Shown here piece after piece: positions 8,561 through 16,064 of a stretch of 64,000 nucleotides of DNA; the stretch's first letter is position 1; every line of letters starts with the position of its first letter. The position numbers and the translations under genes were made by a program. Origin of the DNA: Taklimakanibacter sp021828105 (GTDB lineage: Bacteria > Pseudomonadota > Alphaproteobacteria > Rhizobiales > Aestuariivirgaceae); NCBI GenBank assembly GCA_021828105.1, contig JAKATG010000028.1, positions 26,395 to 90,394 on the forward strand. Direction: 5' to 3'. The notes under the pieces were generated by a model, which saw only the letters and a program-made list of their open reading frames with translations, had not been told where the DNA came from and made no database searches.

Positions 8561-9304
8561 ATGGGTGAGACCAAGCAAAGCAAGATCGTTCAGTTCTTGC
8601 GGGCAGACGACAAGACTGACCGCGAATCTGAACAGCCGAACAAGAGTGCCGCACGGCCGTCGGGTCCGGCGCGGGACGCCGAGCCGCGCAAGATTTCCGA
8701 TCTGATCCGCAATGTCAGGAAACTGCGTATCCTGCTCCTGCATCCGGGCGGGCCCGAAGGCAAGGACCTGCTCGAGCACCTCAATCGCATCGGCTGCCAG
8801 GTGAGCATTTCTTGGCCGCCGCCGGATGCGGTTCCGGCGGGAACGGATGTCGTGCTCATCGCGGTGCGCGAGATCGTGGAGGGCAATGTGCCGTTCCATT
8901 GGGATGTGGACAAGCCGGTCGCCTCGCTCATCGCCATCGTCGATTACGAAAATCCATTGATCGTGGAGCGTGTGCTGAGGCTGGGCGCGCAAGCCGTGAT
9001 CGGCCTGCCCCTGCAGCCTTTGGGCATACTCGCCAATCTGCTGCTCAGCGCCACGAATTTTGACCAAACGAGAAAATTACGGCTTCGGATCGACCGGCTG
9101 GCTTCGCGCCTCAAAGCCAATCGCGATGTGAGCACCGCCATGTCGATCATCATGCAAACGCATGGTGTGGCGGAGCGTGAAGCCTACGAGTTGCTGCGTT
9201 CGCAATCGATGACGCGCCGGACGACGATCGAAAGCACGGCCGCCGCGATCATTCAGGCGAGCGATGTCTTGAGAATGGGCTTGACACACAAGCCGCGTTC
9301 CTGA
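8561..9304 (+). CDS. AmiR-like ANTAR-domain antitermination regulator
   Basis: A 247-residue protein with a receiver-like N-terminal domain (about residues 55-160, LRILLLHPGGPEGKDLLEHL) that lacks an obvious phosphorylated Asp pocket, as in AmiR. A coiled-coil linker follows, then a C-terminal ANTAR domain (about 180-240: SRLKANRDVSTAMSIIMQ, AYELLRSQSM, TAAAII). ANTAR proteins bind RNA with paired hexaloop hairpins and prevent transcription termination. Two such RNAs occur in this window, at 2822-2892 and 9327-9398, before the enzyme operon and the transporter operon. The gene sits between its two presumed targets and would regulate its own expression. The N-terminal 45 residues are polar and poorly conserved. 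The -35 of the next operon overlaps its 3' end. Confidence 0.9.
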   Translation: MGETKQSKIVQFLRADDKTDRESEQPNKSAARPSGPARDAEPRKISDLIRNVRKLRILLLHPGGPEGKDLLEHLNRIGCQVSISWPPPDAVPAGTDVVLIAVREIVEGNVPFHWDVDKPVASLIAIVDYENPLIVERVLRLGAQAVIGLPLQPLGILANLLLSATNFDQTRKLRLRIDRLASRLKANRDVSTAMSIIMQTHGVAEREAYELLRSQSMTRRTTIESTAAAIIQASDVLRMGLTHKPRS

Positions 9305-9310
9305 GAAAGT
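9281..9310 (+). promoter_or_regulatory. Candidate promoter of the amide-transporter operon
   Basis: TTGACA (9281-9286) lies inside the last codons of the amiR-like gene. The matching -10 region is weak (GAAAGT at 9305-9310, spacing 18). It would place the start about ten bases before the first ANTAR hairpin, the same arrangement as at 2786. Read-through from amiR is also possible. Confidence 0.4.
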
Positions 9311-9326
9311 TTCTGATCGGCCTTTT

Positions 9327-9398
9327 TTCGCAAAGATGCGAAGCGGCCCTATTGAGCAAAGACGCTCATGCCCGGTGACCCGGGCAGGGGCGTTTTTT
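9327..9398 (+). ncRNA. ANTAR-target antitermination leader RNA (transporter operon)
   Basis: Hairpin 1 is TTCGC/GCGAA closing loop AAAGAT (9332-9337). Hairpin 2 is TGAGC/GCTCA closing loop AAAGAC (9358-9363). Both loops have A at position 1 and G at position 4. A strong terminator (arms 9362-9375 and 9380-9393) uses the 3' arm of hairpin 2 and is followed by six T (9393-9398), so the antiterminator and terminator are mutually exclusive. The hexaloop AAAGAC is identical to loop 1 of the leader at 2822, as expected if one ANTAR protein recognises both. The first gene of the operon starts 136 bases later. Confidence 0.88.
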
Positions 9399-9534
9399 AT
9401 GCCCCCGACAACCAAGATCTTCACGGTTCATGTTGATCGCGCCGACGGCGGTAATACGCATCGGCCGGGATCACAGCCAAGAAGACAGACGTGCCAGATG
9501 GGAATGAAACGTCAACCTCGGGAGGACCTCAACA

Positions 9535-10770
9535 ATGAGGATCAATCGCAGACAGTTCTTCAGGACCACAACCGGCGCCCTGGGCTTCGCCAGCATGCCC
9601 ATGCTGCTCAAATCGGCGGGCATCGCCGCCGAGGAGCCCATCCGCATCGCCAATATCCTCGACAAGACCGGTGGGCTCAACATCTACAGCTTGAAGCAGA
9701 TCAAGGCGATCGCCTTGGCGGTGGACGAGCTCAACAAGGCGGGCGGGCTGCTCGGCCGGCCGATCGAGCTCGTCTTTTATGACTCCCAGTCCAATAACCA
9801 GCTCAATTCGCAATATATGGCGCAGGCTCTGGTCAAGGACAAAGCGGCGGCTGTTTTTGCCGGCGTGACGAGCTCATCGCGCGAGGTCATGCGTCCGGTG
9901 GTGAGAAAATTCCGCGGGCTCTTCTTCTACAATTCGATGTATGAGGGCGGCGTTTGCGACCGTCGCCATGTCTGCATCGCCCAGGTTCCGGCGCAGCAGC
10001 TTTCGCCGCTCGTCCCGCGCGTCGTCAAGACCTATGGCAAGAAGTGTTATATTCTGGGCGCCGATTACATCTATCCGCATACGACGGCCAAGTGGATCCA
10101 GAAATATACGCGCGAGGCGGGCGGCGAGGATATCGGCGTGGAGTTCTTCCCGCTCGATGTCTCCAACTTCGCACCGGCCCTGGCCCGTATCCAGGCGGCA
10201 AAGCCCGATGTCGTCTGGTCCATCCTCGTCGGCAGCGCGCATAATGCCTTCTATCGTCAGTATGAGTCGACCATCGGCAAGGCCAAGACGCCGCTTGCCT
10301 CCTGCATGTTCGGCATCGGGCGCGAGCAGACCTATCTGTCGGCCCAGGAAGCGGCCGGCATCATGAATGCGACGCCCTTCCATGACGAGCTCCCGAGCGA
10401 GAAGGCCCAGGAATTCGTCCGCAAGTTCAAGGAATATTCGGGCGAGCAGGACTATGTGGGCGATTACGCCGAATATGGCTATCGCGGCGTGAACATCTGG
10501 GCCAATGCGGTGAAGAAAGCCGGCGATCCATCGCCCGATGCGGTGATCGCGGCGCTCGACGGCGTCCAGTTCGAGGCGCCGGGCGGGCTGGTGACGATCG
10601 ACGGGCAGACCAATCACGCGGTCATGGACATCCACCTCGTCAAGACGAATGACAAGCAGGGGTGGGACCATCTGGAGACGTTCAAGCAGCTGCAGCCGTC
10701 CGACACCCAGGCCGTCTGCGATCTGCGCAAGAACCCGGACGACAACCAGCAATATACGCTGAGCCTCTAG
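9535..10770 (+). CDS. Urea/amide-type ABC transporter substrate-binding protein (Tat-exported)
   Basis: A 411-residue type I binding protein of the UrtA/FmdD/AmiC branch. The N-terminus has a twin-arginine motif (NRRQFF) followed by a moderately hydrophobic stretch, so export is probably by Tat, as for several UrtA-like proteins. Conserved blocks include ANILDKTGGLNIYSLKQ, FAGVTSSSREVMRPVV and YNSMYEGGVCD, the last resembling the ligand region of the AmiC-like sensor at 7334. It is the first gene of an operon with two permeases and two ATPases. Import of an amide, urea derivative or hydantoin-like compound is the most likely role, given its shared control with the hydantoinase genes. Confidence 0.88.
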   Translation: MRINRRQFFRTTTGALGFASMPMLLKSAGIAAEEPIRIANILDKTGGLNIYSLKQIKAIALAVDELNKAGGLLGRPIELVFYDSQSNNQLNSQYMAQALVKDKAAAVFAGVTSSSREVMRPVVRKFRGLFFYNSMYEGGVCDRRHVCIAQVPAQQLSPLVPRVVKTYGKKCYILGADYIYPHTTAKWIQKYTREAGGEDIGVEFFPLDVSNFAPALARIQAAKPDVVWSILVGSAHNAFYRQYESTIGKAKTPLASCMFGIGREQTYLSAQEAAGIMNATPFHDELPSEKAQEFVRKFKEYSGEQDYVGDYAEYGYRGVNIWANAVKKAGDPSPDAVIAALDGVQFEAPGGLVTIDGQTNHAVMDIHLVKTNDKQGWDHLETFKQLQPSDTQAVCDLRKNPDDNQQYTLSL

Positions 10771-10865
10771 CCCGGCATGACGTGACAGGCCGGCATCCGC
10801 GGATCGGCGCGGCGGATGCCGGCACCCATAACGCTCACTCAAGGAGAAGGTCAGGACAGAGCGAC

Positions 10866-11726
10866 ATGGTCGGCATCATCATCGTGCTTTACCAAATCCT
10901 CTTTGCGGTCAGCTTGTTCATCCTGATCAGCCTCGGGCTGGCGATCATCTTCGGCATGATGCGGGTGATCAATCTGGCTCAGGGCGAGTTCATCATGCTG
11001 GGCGCCTATGCCTGCCTGATCTTCACCCGGCTCGAGATCAATTTCTGGCTCGCGGCATTGCTGTCCGGCCTGGTGGTCGGGCTCTTCGGCATCATCGTCG
11101 AGCGCTGCCTCATCCGTTTTCTCTATGGCCGCATCATGGACACGCTGCTTGCGACATGGGGCTTGAGCCTGTTGATGATCGGTCTCGTCACAACGATTTT
11201 CGGACCGCAGGAAGCGGGTGTCGAAGTGAGCCTTGGCAAGCTCGACGTGGGCGAATTCTCGGTCTCGGTCTACAATCTCGTCCTGATCGCCGCGGCCATG
11301 GGCCTCCTGGCGCTCACTTACGCGCTCTGGCGCTACACGAAAATCGGACTCGTCGTGCGCGGCACGATGCAGAATCCGGACATGGCCGCGGCCCTCGGCG
11401 TCAACACGGATCGATGCTACATGCTGACCTTCGGCTTCGGCTCGGCGATCACCGGCCTTGCCGGTGCGCTCATCGCGCCGCTCGTCGGCAACCAGCCGAC
11501 AATGGGCGCATTCTATGTGGCCAAGGCCTTCATCACTGTGATCAGCGGCGGTGCGGCGCCTCTTACCGGAACGCTCTTCGCATCCGGCGTCTTCGGCACC
11601 GTCGATGGGGTCATTTCCTATGCGAGCACGCAGGTCGTGGGCGAGATCAGCGTCCTTCTGGTGGCCATTGTCCTCTTGCGGCTCTTGCCCACCGGCATCA
11701 CTGGCCGATTAGGCGGAGGAGTGTGA
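10866..11726 (+). CDS. ABC transporter permease, LivH/UrtB family
   Basis: A 286-residue inner-membrane permease. The open frame extends further upstream, but ATG 10866 is preceded by an AAGGAGAAGGTC site and begins the first transmembrane helix (MVGIIIVLYQILFAV); upstream sequence is not membrane-like. Family marks are GMMRVINLAQGEFIMLGAY near residue 35 and the C-terminal VISGGAAPLTGTLFASGVFG. It lies 95 bases after the binding-protein gene and pairs with the LivM/UrtC-type permease whose start is two bases after its stop. Confidence 0.9.
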   Translation: MVGIIIVLYQILFAVSLFILISLGLAIIFGMMRVINLAQGEFIMLGAYACLIFTRLEINFWLAALLSGLVVGLFGIIVERCLIRFLYGRIMDTLLATWGLSLLMIGLVTTIFGPQEAGVEVSLGKLDVGEFSVSVYNLVLIAAAMGLLALTYALWRYTKIGLVVRGTMQNPDMAAALGVNTDRCYMLTFGFGSAITGLAGALIAPLVGNQPTMGAFYVAKAFITVISGGAAPLTGTLFASGVFGTVDGVISYASTQVVGEISVLLVAIVLLRLLPTGITGRLGGGV

Positions 11727-11728
11727 CG

Positions 11729-12805
11729 ATGCGGCTGATTTCGGCTGAAGATTGCGAGGCGCCGGTACCGCTCTGGTGGGCGTTGGTCGCGGCGGCGGCG
11801 GTGATCGGTTTCGCCCTTCCTTCGTTCGTCGGCCTCGATGTCGTGATGAGCACCTCGATCATCTTCGTCTATGCGATCCTGACGCTGAGCATGAGCTATC
11901 TCTGGGGCTATTGCGGGATGCTGAGCTTCGGGCAGACCGCGATGTATGGCGTCGGTGGCTATGCCTATGCCGTCATCGCCTTGAATTCGGGCAACACGAC
12001 CATAGCGGTCTTTGCGGCCGTCTTCCTCGGCTGTCTTTTCGCGCTCGTCATCGGCTATTTCATGATCTATGGGCGGATCAGCAAGATCTATTTCACCGTC
12101 ATAACGCTCGTGATCACTGTCGTCCTGGAAAAGGCGATCCGCGCCACGTCGGATGAGCGTTTTACGATCGGTTCCGTTCCCTTGCGCGGTCAGAATGGAA
12201 TATCCAATGTGCCCGACCTGCAATTTCCATGGGACCCGTCGCAGACGCTGTTTCTGGACGGTGTCTATTACGTGGCTTTGGCGGCACTGCTTGCCGTTTT
12301 CATCGGGCTTCGGCTGCTGCTGACGACGCATTTCGGCCGCGTGCTCATGGGAATCCGCGATAATGAGCGTCGCTCCGAGCTTCTGGGCTACGACACGCGC
12401 AAATATCAGCTGGGCGCCTTTGTGTTGTGCGGCGGCATCGCGGCATTGGCCGGGGTGCTCTATGGCGTCTGGGGAAATTTCGTGGCGCCCGAGATGATGA
12501 ATCTCAACTCCGCTGCGAATATCGTCATCTACGCGATCGTCGGCGGACGCTCGACGCTCGTCGGGCCGATCGCCGGCACGGCGATCATCCAGTATCTGAC
12601 GAGCTGGCTCGGAACCGCCGGGGTGGGGCAGGTGACCGTGATCCTCGGCACCGTGCTCATCGTCTTCGTGATGCTGTTCCCGCGCGGTATATTGCCGACA
12701 CTCGGCGACCTCATCGCGCAAGTATGGCGGTTTGCGCTCACTGGCCGTGATCGCGCCAAGCTTCCCGGCGCGCGCAAGACATCTGACAGGTGGCGCAATG
12801 CCTGA
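11729..12805 (+). CDS. ABC transporter permease, LivM/UrtC family
   Basis: A 358-residue inner-membrane permease that starts two bases after the preceding permease ends; ATG 11729 follows GGCGGAGGAGTG. The long open frame upstream of it is only read-through of the LivH gene in another frame. It has the GYCGMLSFGQTAMYGVGGYAY block (read in two parts), the coupling loop GRVLMGIRDNERRSELLGYD, and IVGGRSTLVGPIAG near the C-terminus. The RxNExRSELLGY type of coupling loop is common to UrtC and LivM. Its last codons overlap the ATPase start by 8 bases. Confidence 0.9.
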   Translation: MRLISAEDCEAPVPLWWALVAAAAVIGFALPSFVGLDVVMSTSIIFVYAILTLSMSYLWGYCGMLSFGQTAMYGVGGYAYAVIALNSGNTTIAVFAAVFLGCLFALVIGYFMIYGRISKIYFTVITLVITVVLEKAIRATSDERFTIGSVPLRGQNGISNVPDLQFPWDPSQTLFLDGVYYVALAALLAVFIGLRLLLTTHFGRVLMGIRDNERRSELLGYDTRKYQLGAFVLCGGIAALAGVLYGVWGNFVAPEMMNLNSAANIVIYAIVGGRSTLVGPIAGTAIIQYLTSWLGTAGVGQVTVILGTVLIVFVMLFPRGILPTLGDLIAQVWRFALTGRDRAKLPGARKTSDRWRNA

Positions 12806-13526
12806 GTCCGAAATCCTGATCGAGACCATCGATCTCTCCAAGCGCTTTGGCGGCGTCACCGCCATCGACGGCGTATCCTTGCAGATCAGGCGCGGCGAAT
12901 TGCGCTGCCTCATCGGACCGAATGGCGCCGGCAAGAGCACGTTCTTCAAGATGCTGACGGCGCAGCAGAAGCCGTCATCGGGTCGCATCCTGCTCGCCGG
13001 CACGGATATCACCGACTGGCAGGCGCATCGCGTGAGCGGGGCCGGCGTCGGGATCAAGAATCAGGTGCCGGACGTCTTCGACAATCTGACGGCGCGGGAG
13101 AATGTCTGGCTGGCGGCGAGCTACTTCAGGAAGACGGCCCGACCGAAGGTGCTGGTCGACGACGCACTGGGCAGCCTCGGCATAACCGCGCTGGCCGGCC
13201 GGCGCGTCGGCGAGCTTGCGCACGGCCAGAGACAGTGGGTCGAGCTGGCGATGGTGCTGGCGCGCGATCCTTCGGTGGTGCTGCTCGACGAGCCGACCGC
13301 CGGGATGAGCGACGAAGAGACCGCCAAGACCGCCGAGCTCATACTCGAGCTCAACAAGTCGCGGACGATCGTCGTCGTCGAGCACGATATGCAGTTCATC
13401 CGCAAGATCGCCAAGATGGTGACCGTCTTCCATCAGGGCAAGATCCTCGCGGAAGACACGATGGCCAATATTCAGAAGAACAGGATGGTACGCGATGTCT
13501 ATCTCGGCAGATCGGCCGCTGCTTGA
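12798..13526 (+). CDS. ABC transporter ATP-binding protein, LivG/UrtD family
   Basis: A 242-residue ATPase. ATG 12798 overlaps the permease stop, and the protein begins SEILIETIDLSKRFGGVTAI as expected for the family. Walker A is GPNGAGKST, Walker B VVLLDEPTAG and the switch His is in VVEHDM. The ABC signature is LAHGQ rather than the consensus LSGGQ, which is common among UrtD/LivG proteins (LSHGQ). It supplies the motor for the two permeases. It overlaps the next ATPase by 32 bases, indicating translational coupling. Confidence 0.92.
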   Translation: MPESEILIETIDLSKRFGGVTAIDGVSLQIRRGELRCLIGPNGAGKSTFFKMLTAQQKPSSGRILLAGTDITDWQAHRVSGAGVGIKNQVPDVFDNLTARENVWLAASYFRKTARPKVLVDDALGSLGITALAGRRVGELAHGQRQWVELAMVLARDPSVVLLDEPTAGMSDEETAKTAELILELNKSRTIVVVEHDMQFIRKIAKMVTVFHQGKILAEDTMANIQKNRMVRDVYLGRSAAA

Positions 13527-14211
13527 GATCCATGGGCTGAGATCGGGCTATGGCCGGATCCGGATTCTCGACGGGCTCGAGCTTTCGCTCGGCGAGGGCT
13601 GCATTCTCGGCATCCTGGGCCACAATGGCATGGGCAAGACGACGCTTCTGCGGACGCTGATCGGGCAGGTGAAAGCGAGCGAGGGCAGCATCCTTTTGGC
13701 CGGCAACGACCTCATGAAGCGCAAGCCCTATGAGCGGGCGCGCCTGGGATTGGGCTATGTGCCGCAGCGCCGTGAGATCTTTCCCGACTTGTCGGCGCTG
13801 GAAAACCTCAGGATGGGAATGACCCGGCATGAGGATGATCGGGTTCTTGACGAGGTGCTGGGCTATTTCCCCACCCTGGGTTCGCTGCTCGATCGCCCCG
13901 GAAAAGGATTGTCCGGCGGCCAGCAGCAGCTGCTCGCCCTGGCGCGCTGTTTGGTCGGAAGGCCAAGGCTTCTGATGCTCGATGAGCCCACGGAAGGCAT
14001 ACAGCCTTCGATCATCGAGGAGATCGCAAGCCTCCTGCCTGTCTTGCGGGACAAGTTCCGGCTCACGATACTTCTGGTGGAACAGGACCTGCAGTTCATT
14101 ACGTCCGTCGCGAGCGAGGTCGCGATCATCCAAAAAGGCCGGATCGTGAGGCATCTCGATCCGCAGGAGCTTTCCAATCACGATGTCATAAACGCGTATC
14201 TGGGCGTCTGA
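13495..14211 (+). CDS. ABC transporter ATP-binding protein, LivF/UrtE family
   Basis: A 238-residue ATPase, the second nucleotide-binding subunit of the amide transporter. Walker A is GHNGMGKTT, the signature LSGGQQQLLALARCL, Walker B LLMLDEPTEGIQPSIIEEI and the switch region VEQDL. The GxNGMGKTT version of Walker A with DEPTEGIQPSI is more typical of UrtE than of LivF, which supports a urea/amide-class transporter. It starts inside the end of the LivG/UrtD gene. The operon continues after 15 bases with the hydrolase-like gene. Confidence 0.9.
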   Translation: MSISADRPLLEIHGLRSGYGRIRILDGLELSLGEGCILGILGHNGMGKTTLLRTLIGQVKASEGSILLAGNDLMKRKPYERARLGLGYVPQRREIFPDLSALENLRMGMTRHEDDRVLDEVLGYFPTLGSLLDRPGKGLSGGQQQLLALARCLVGRPRLLMLDEPTEGIQPSIIEEIASLLPVLRDKFRLTILLVEQDLQFITSVASEVAIIQKGRIVRHLDPQELSNHDVINAYLGV

Positions 14212-14226
14212 ACCGGATCTCTGCTC

Positions 14227-15114
14227 ATGTTCATCAGAACGTCCGACGGATTGGATCTGCAGTTCAGGGAGGTTGGCCGGGGACCGACCATCGTCTTTTC
14301 CCATGAGTTTGGCGGAAACCATGCATCATGGGAAAAGCAGATCGAACGCCTGGCGACGACGCATCGGTGCATCGCCTACACGGCGCGCGGATTCTCGCCA
14401 TCGACGACATCCGGCCAGGAGACGTATTACGGGCGCCACATGCTCGTGCGGGATCTCGTCGAGCTTGTGGAGAATCTGAAGCTGGAGCGCTTCCATCTCG
14501 TTGGCGCCGGAATGGGCGCGGCCACAAGCCTGCTCGCGGCGGAGCTCTTGGGCGACAAGGTAAAGACGATCACGCTTGCCGGTTGCCCGGCGGGTCCGCT
14601 TTCCCAATTGGAGCTGTTCGAACATAGGAGCAGGATCCGGCAAGTGCTGCTGGCGATGGAACAGAAAGACCCGGCCTTGGCGAGCTGGACATTGTGGAAT
14701 GATCGGCCCGATGAGCGCTTGATCGGGGAGAAGGCAGCCTGGTGGCGAAAGTATCGCGGCATATTCGAGCAACACGACACTGCGGGCCTGGCCTTGACCC
14801 TCAAACGGGTTGAATGGGATGTTCCGGACTTCAAGCATCTGGAGCGGCGCCTGAGGCACATAGAGGCGCCGACCTTATTGGTTTCGGGAGACGATGACCG
14901 CCATGCTGCGCATATGACGGCTGCGCATCTGGCCAGGGTCTTGCCCTTTGCCAAGCTCGTGAAGCTGTCCCGTTGCGGCCGGCTGGTCCATTTTGAGCAG
15001 CCGGCGGTCTTCAACAAGCTATTGTGGCAGCATGTCAGGACTCTCGAACTGAGGGAGAATGGGCAAAGGCACTATTCGAAGCTGGAGCTGAGCCTGAATT
15101 TGGAGAGTTCCTGA
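14227..15114 (+). CDS. Alpha/beta-hydrolase-fold protein lacking the nucleophile Ser
   Basis: A 295-residue protein of the alpha/beta hydrolase superfamily, last gene of the transporter operon. The fold is clear: strand TIVFSHEFGGNHASW (about 21-35), nucleophile elbow at 93-97, acid region LLVSGDDDR (218-225) and C-terminal His255 in GRLVHFEQP. At the elbow the expected G-x-S-x-G reads GAGMG, so the catalytic serine (position 95) is glycine, while the acid and His are kept. Unless this is a sequencing error, ordinary serine-hydrolase chemistry is impossible and the protein may bind a ligand or use another mechanism. The frame is intact. Its position after the transporter genes suggests a role with the same amide-like compound. 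Confidence 0.8.
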   Translation: MFIRTSDGLDLQFREVGRGPTIVFSHEFGGNHASWEKQIERLATTHRCIAYTARGFSPSTTSGQETYYGRHMLVRDLVELVENLKLERFHLVGAGMGAATSLLAAELLGDKVKTITLAGCPAGPLSQLELFEHRSRIRQVLLAMEQKDPALASWTLWNDRPDERLIGEKAAWWRKYRGIFEQHDTAGLALTLKRVEWDVPDFKHLERRLRHIEAPTLLVSGDDDRHAAHMTAAHLARVLPFAKLVKLSRCGRLVHFEQPAVFNKLLWQHVRTLELRENGQRHYSKLELSLNLESS

Positions 15115-15227
15115 CCCGGTCGCGCGAGGTCACGGAAGGGCGCCGGCCGGGCCCCCGGATGCTCTACTTTCGAAGCGTATGAAAGCCGTCACGGGTATGA
15201 TAGAGGGCGAAGAGCCTTGGGCATCAC

Positions 15228-16064
15228 GTGACCGGCATGAATAAGGCAGCGGCCGCTGAGACAGATCCCATCCTTGTCGTGAACAATATCGAGGTGATCT
15301 ATGATCACGTGATATTGGTCCTGAAGGGCGTGTCGCTGAGCGTGCCCAAGCATGGCATCGTGGCGCTGCTCGGCGCCAATGGCGCCGGCAAGACCACGAC
15401 GCTGAAGGCGATCTCCAATCTTTTGAGAGCCGAGCGCGGCGAAGTCACCAAGGGCGCGATCCTGTTCAAGGGCGAAGAGGTGCATGATCTTTCGCCCAAC
15501 GAGCTGGTGCGGCGCGGCTGCATCCAGGTGATGGAAGGACGCCATTGCTTTGCTCACCTCTCGGTCGAGGAAAATCTCCTGACCGGCGCCTTCACCCGCA
15601 AGGACGGCACGGCCGCGATCAGGCGCGATCTCGATCTCGTCTATTCCTATTTCCCGCGCCTCAAGGAGAGACGCGGCTCGCAAGCGGGCTACATATCGGG
15701 CGGCGAGCAGCAGATGACCGCGATCGGGCGCGCCTTGATGTCGAGGCCCGACATGATCCTCCTGGACGAGCCCTCGATGGGTCTTGCCCCGCAATTGGTG
15801 GAAGAGATCTTCGTCATCTTGCGCGAGCTCAACAAGGCGGAAGGCGTCTCCTTCCTGCTCGCCGAGCAGAACACCCATATCGCTCTCAATTATGCGACCC
15901 ATGGCTACATCCTCGAATCCGGGCGCATCGTGCTCGACGGCAAGGCGGGCGAGCTCAAGGAGAACGAGGATGTGAAGGAGTTCTATCTGGGTGTGGGCGG
16001 GGAAGGGCGGCGCTCCTTCCGGACGGTCAAGAGCTACAAGCGACGCAAAAGGTGGCTCGCGTGA
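15228..16064 (+). CDS. ABC transporter ATP-binding protein, LivF family
   Basis: A 278-residue ATPase starting at GTG 15228 (or ATG 15237). Walker A is GANGAGKTT, the signature ISGGEQQMTAIGRAL, Walker B MILLDEPSMGLAPQLVEEI and the switch LLAEQNT. The C-terminus is extended by about 25 basic residues ending KSYKRRKRWLA. That tail is usual for LivF proteins encoded directly before a phenylacetate-CoA-ligase-like gene in alphaproteobacterial LIV clusters. It therefore probably belongs with livH-livM-binding protein at 1-2700 and has been separated from them by the hydantoinase unit. It overlaps the ligase start by 4 bases. Confidence 0.9.
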   Translation: MTGMNKAAAAETDPILVVNNIEVIYDHVILVLKGVSLSVPKHGIVALLGANGAGKTTTLKAISNLLRAERGEVTKGAILFKGEEVHDLSPNELVRRGCIQVMEGRHCFAHLSVEENLLTGAFTRKDGTAAIRRDLDLVYSYFPRLKERRGSQAGYISGGEQQMTAIGRALMSRPDMILLDEPSMGLAPQLVEEIFVILRELNKAEGVSFLLAEQNTHIALNYATHGYILESGRIVLDGKAGELKENEDVKEFYLGVGGEGRRSFRTVKSYKRRKRWLA

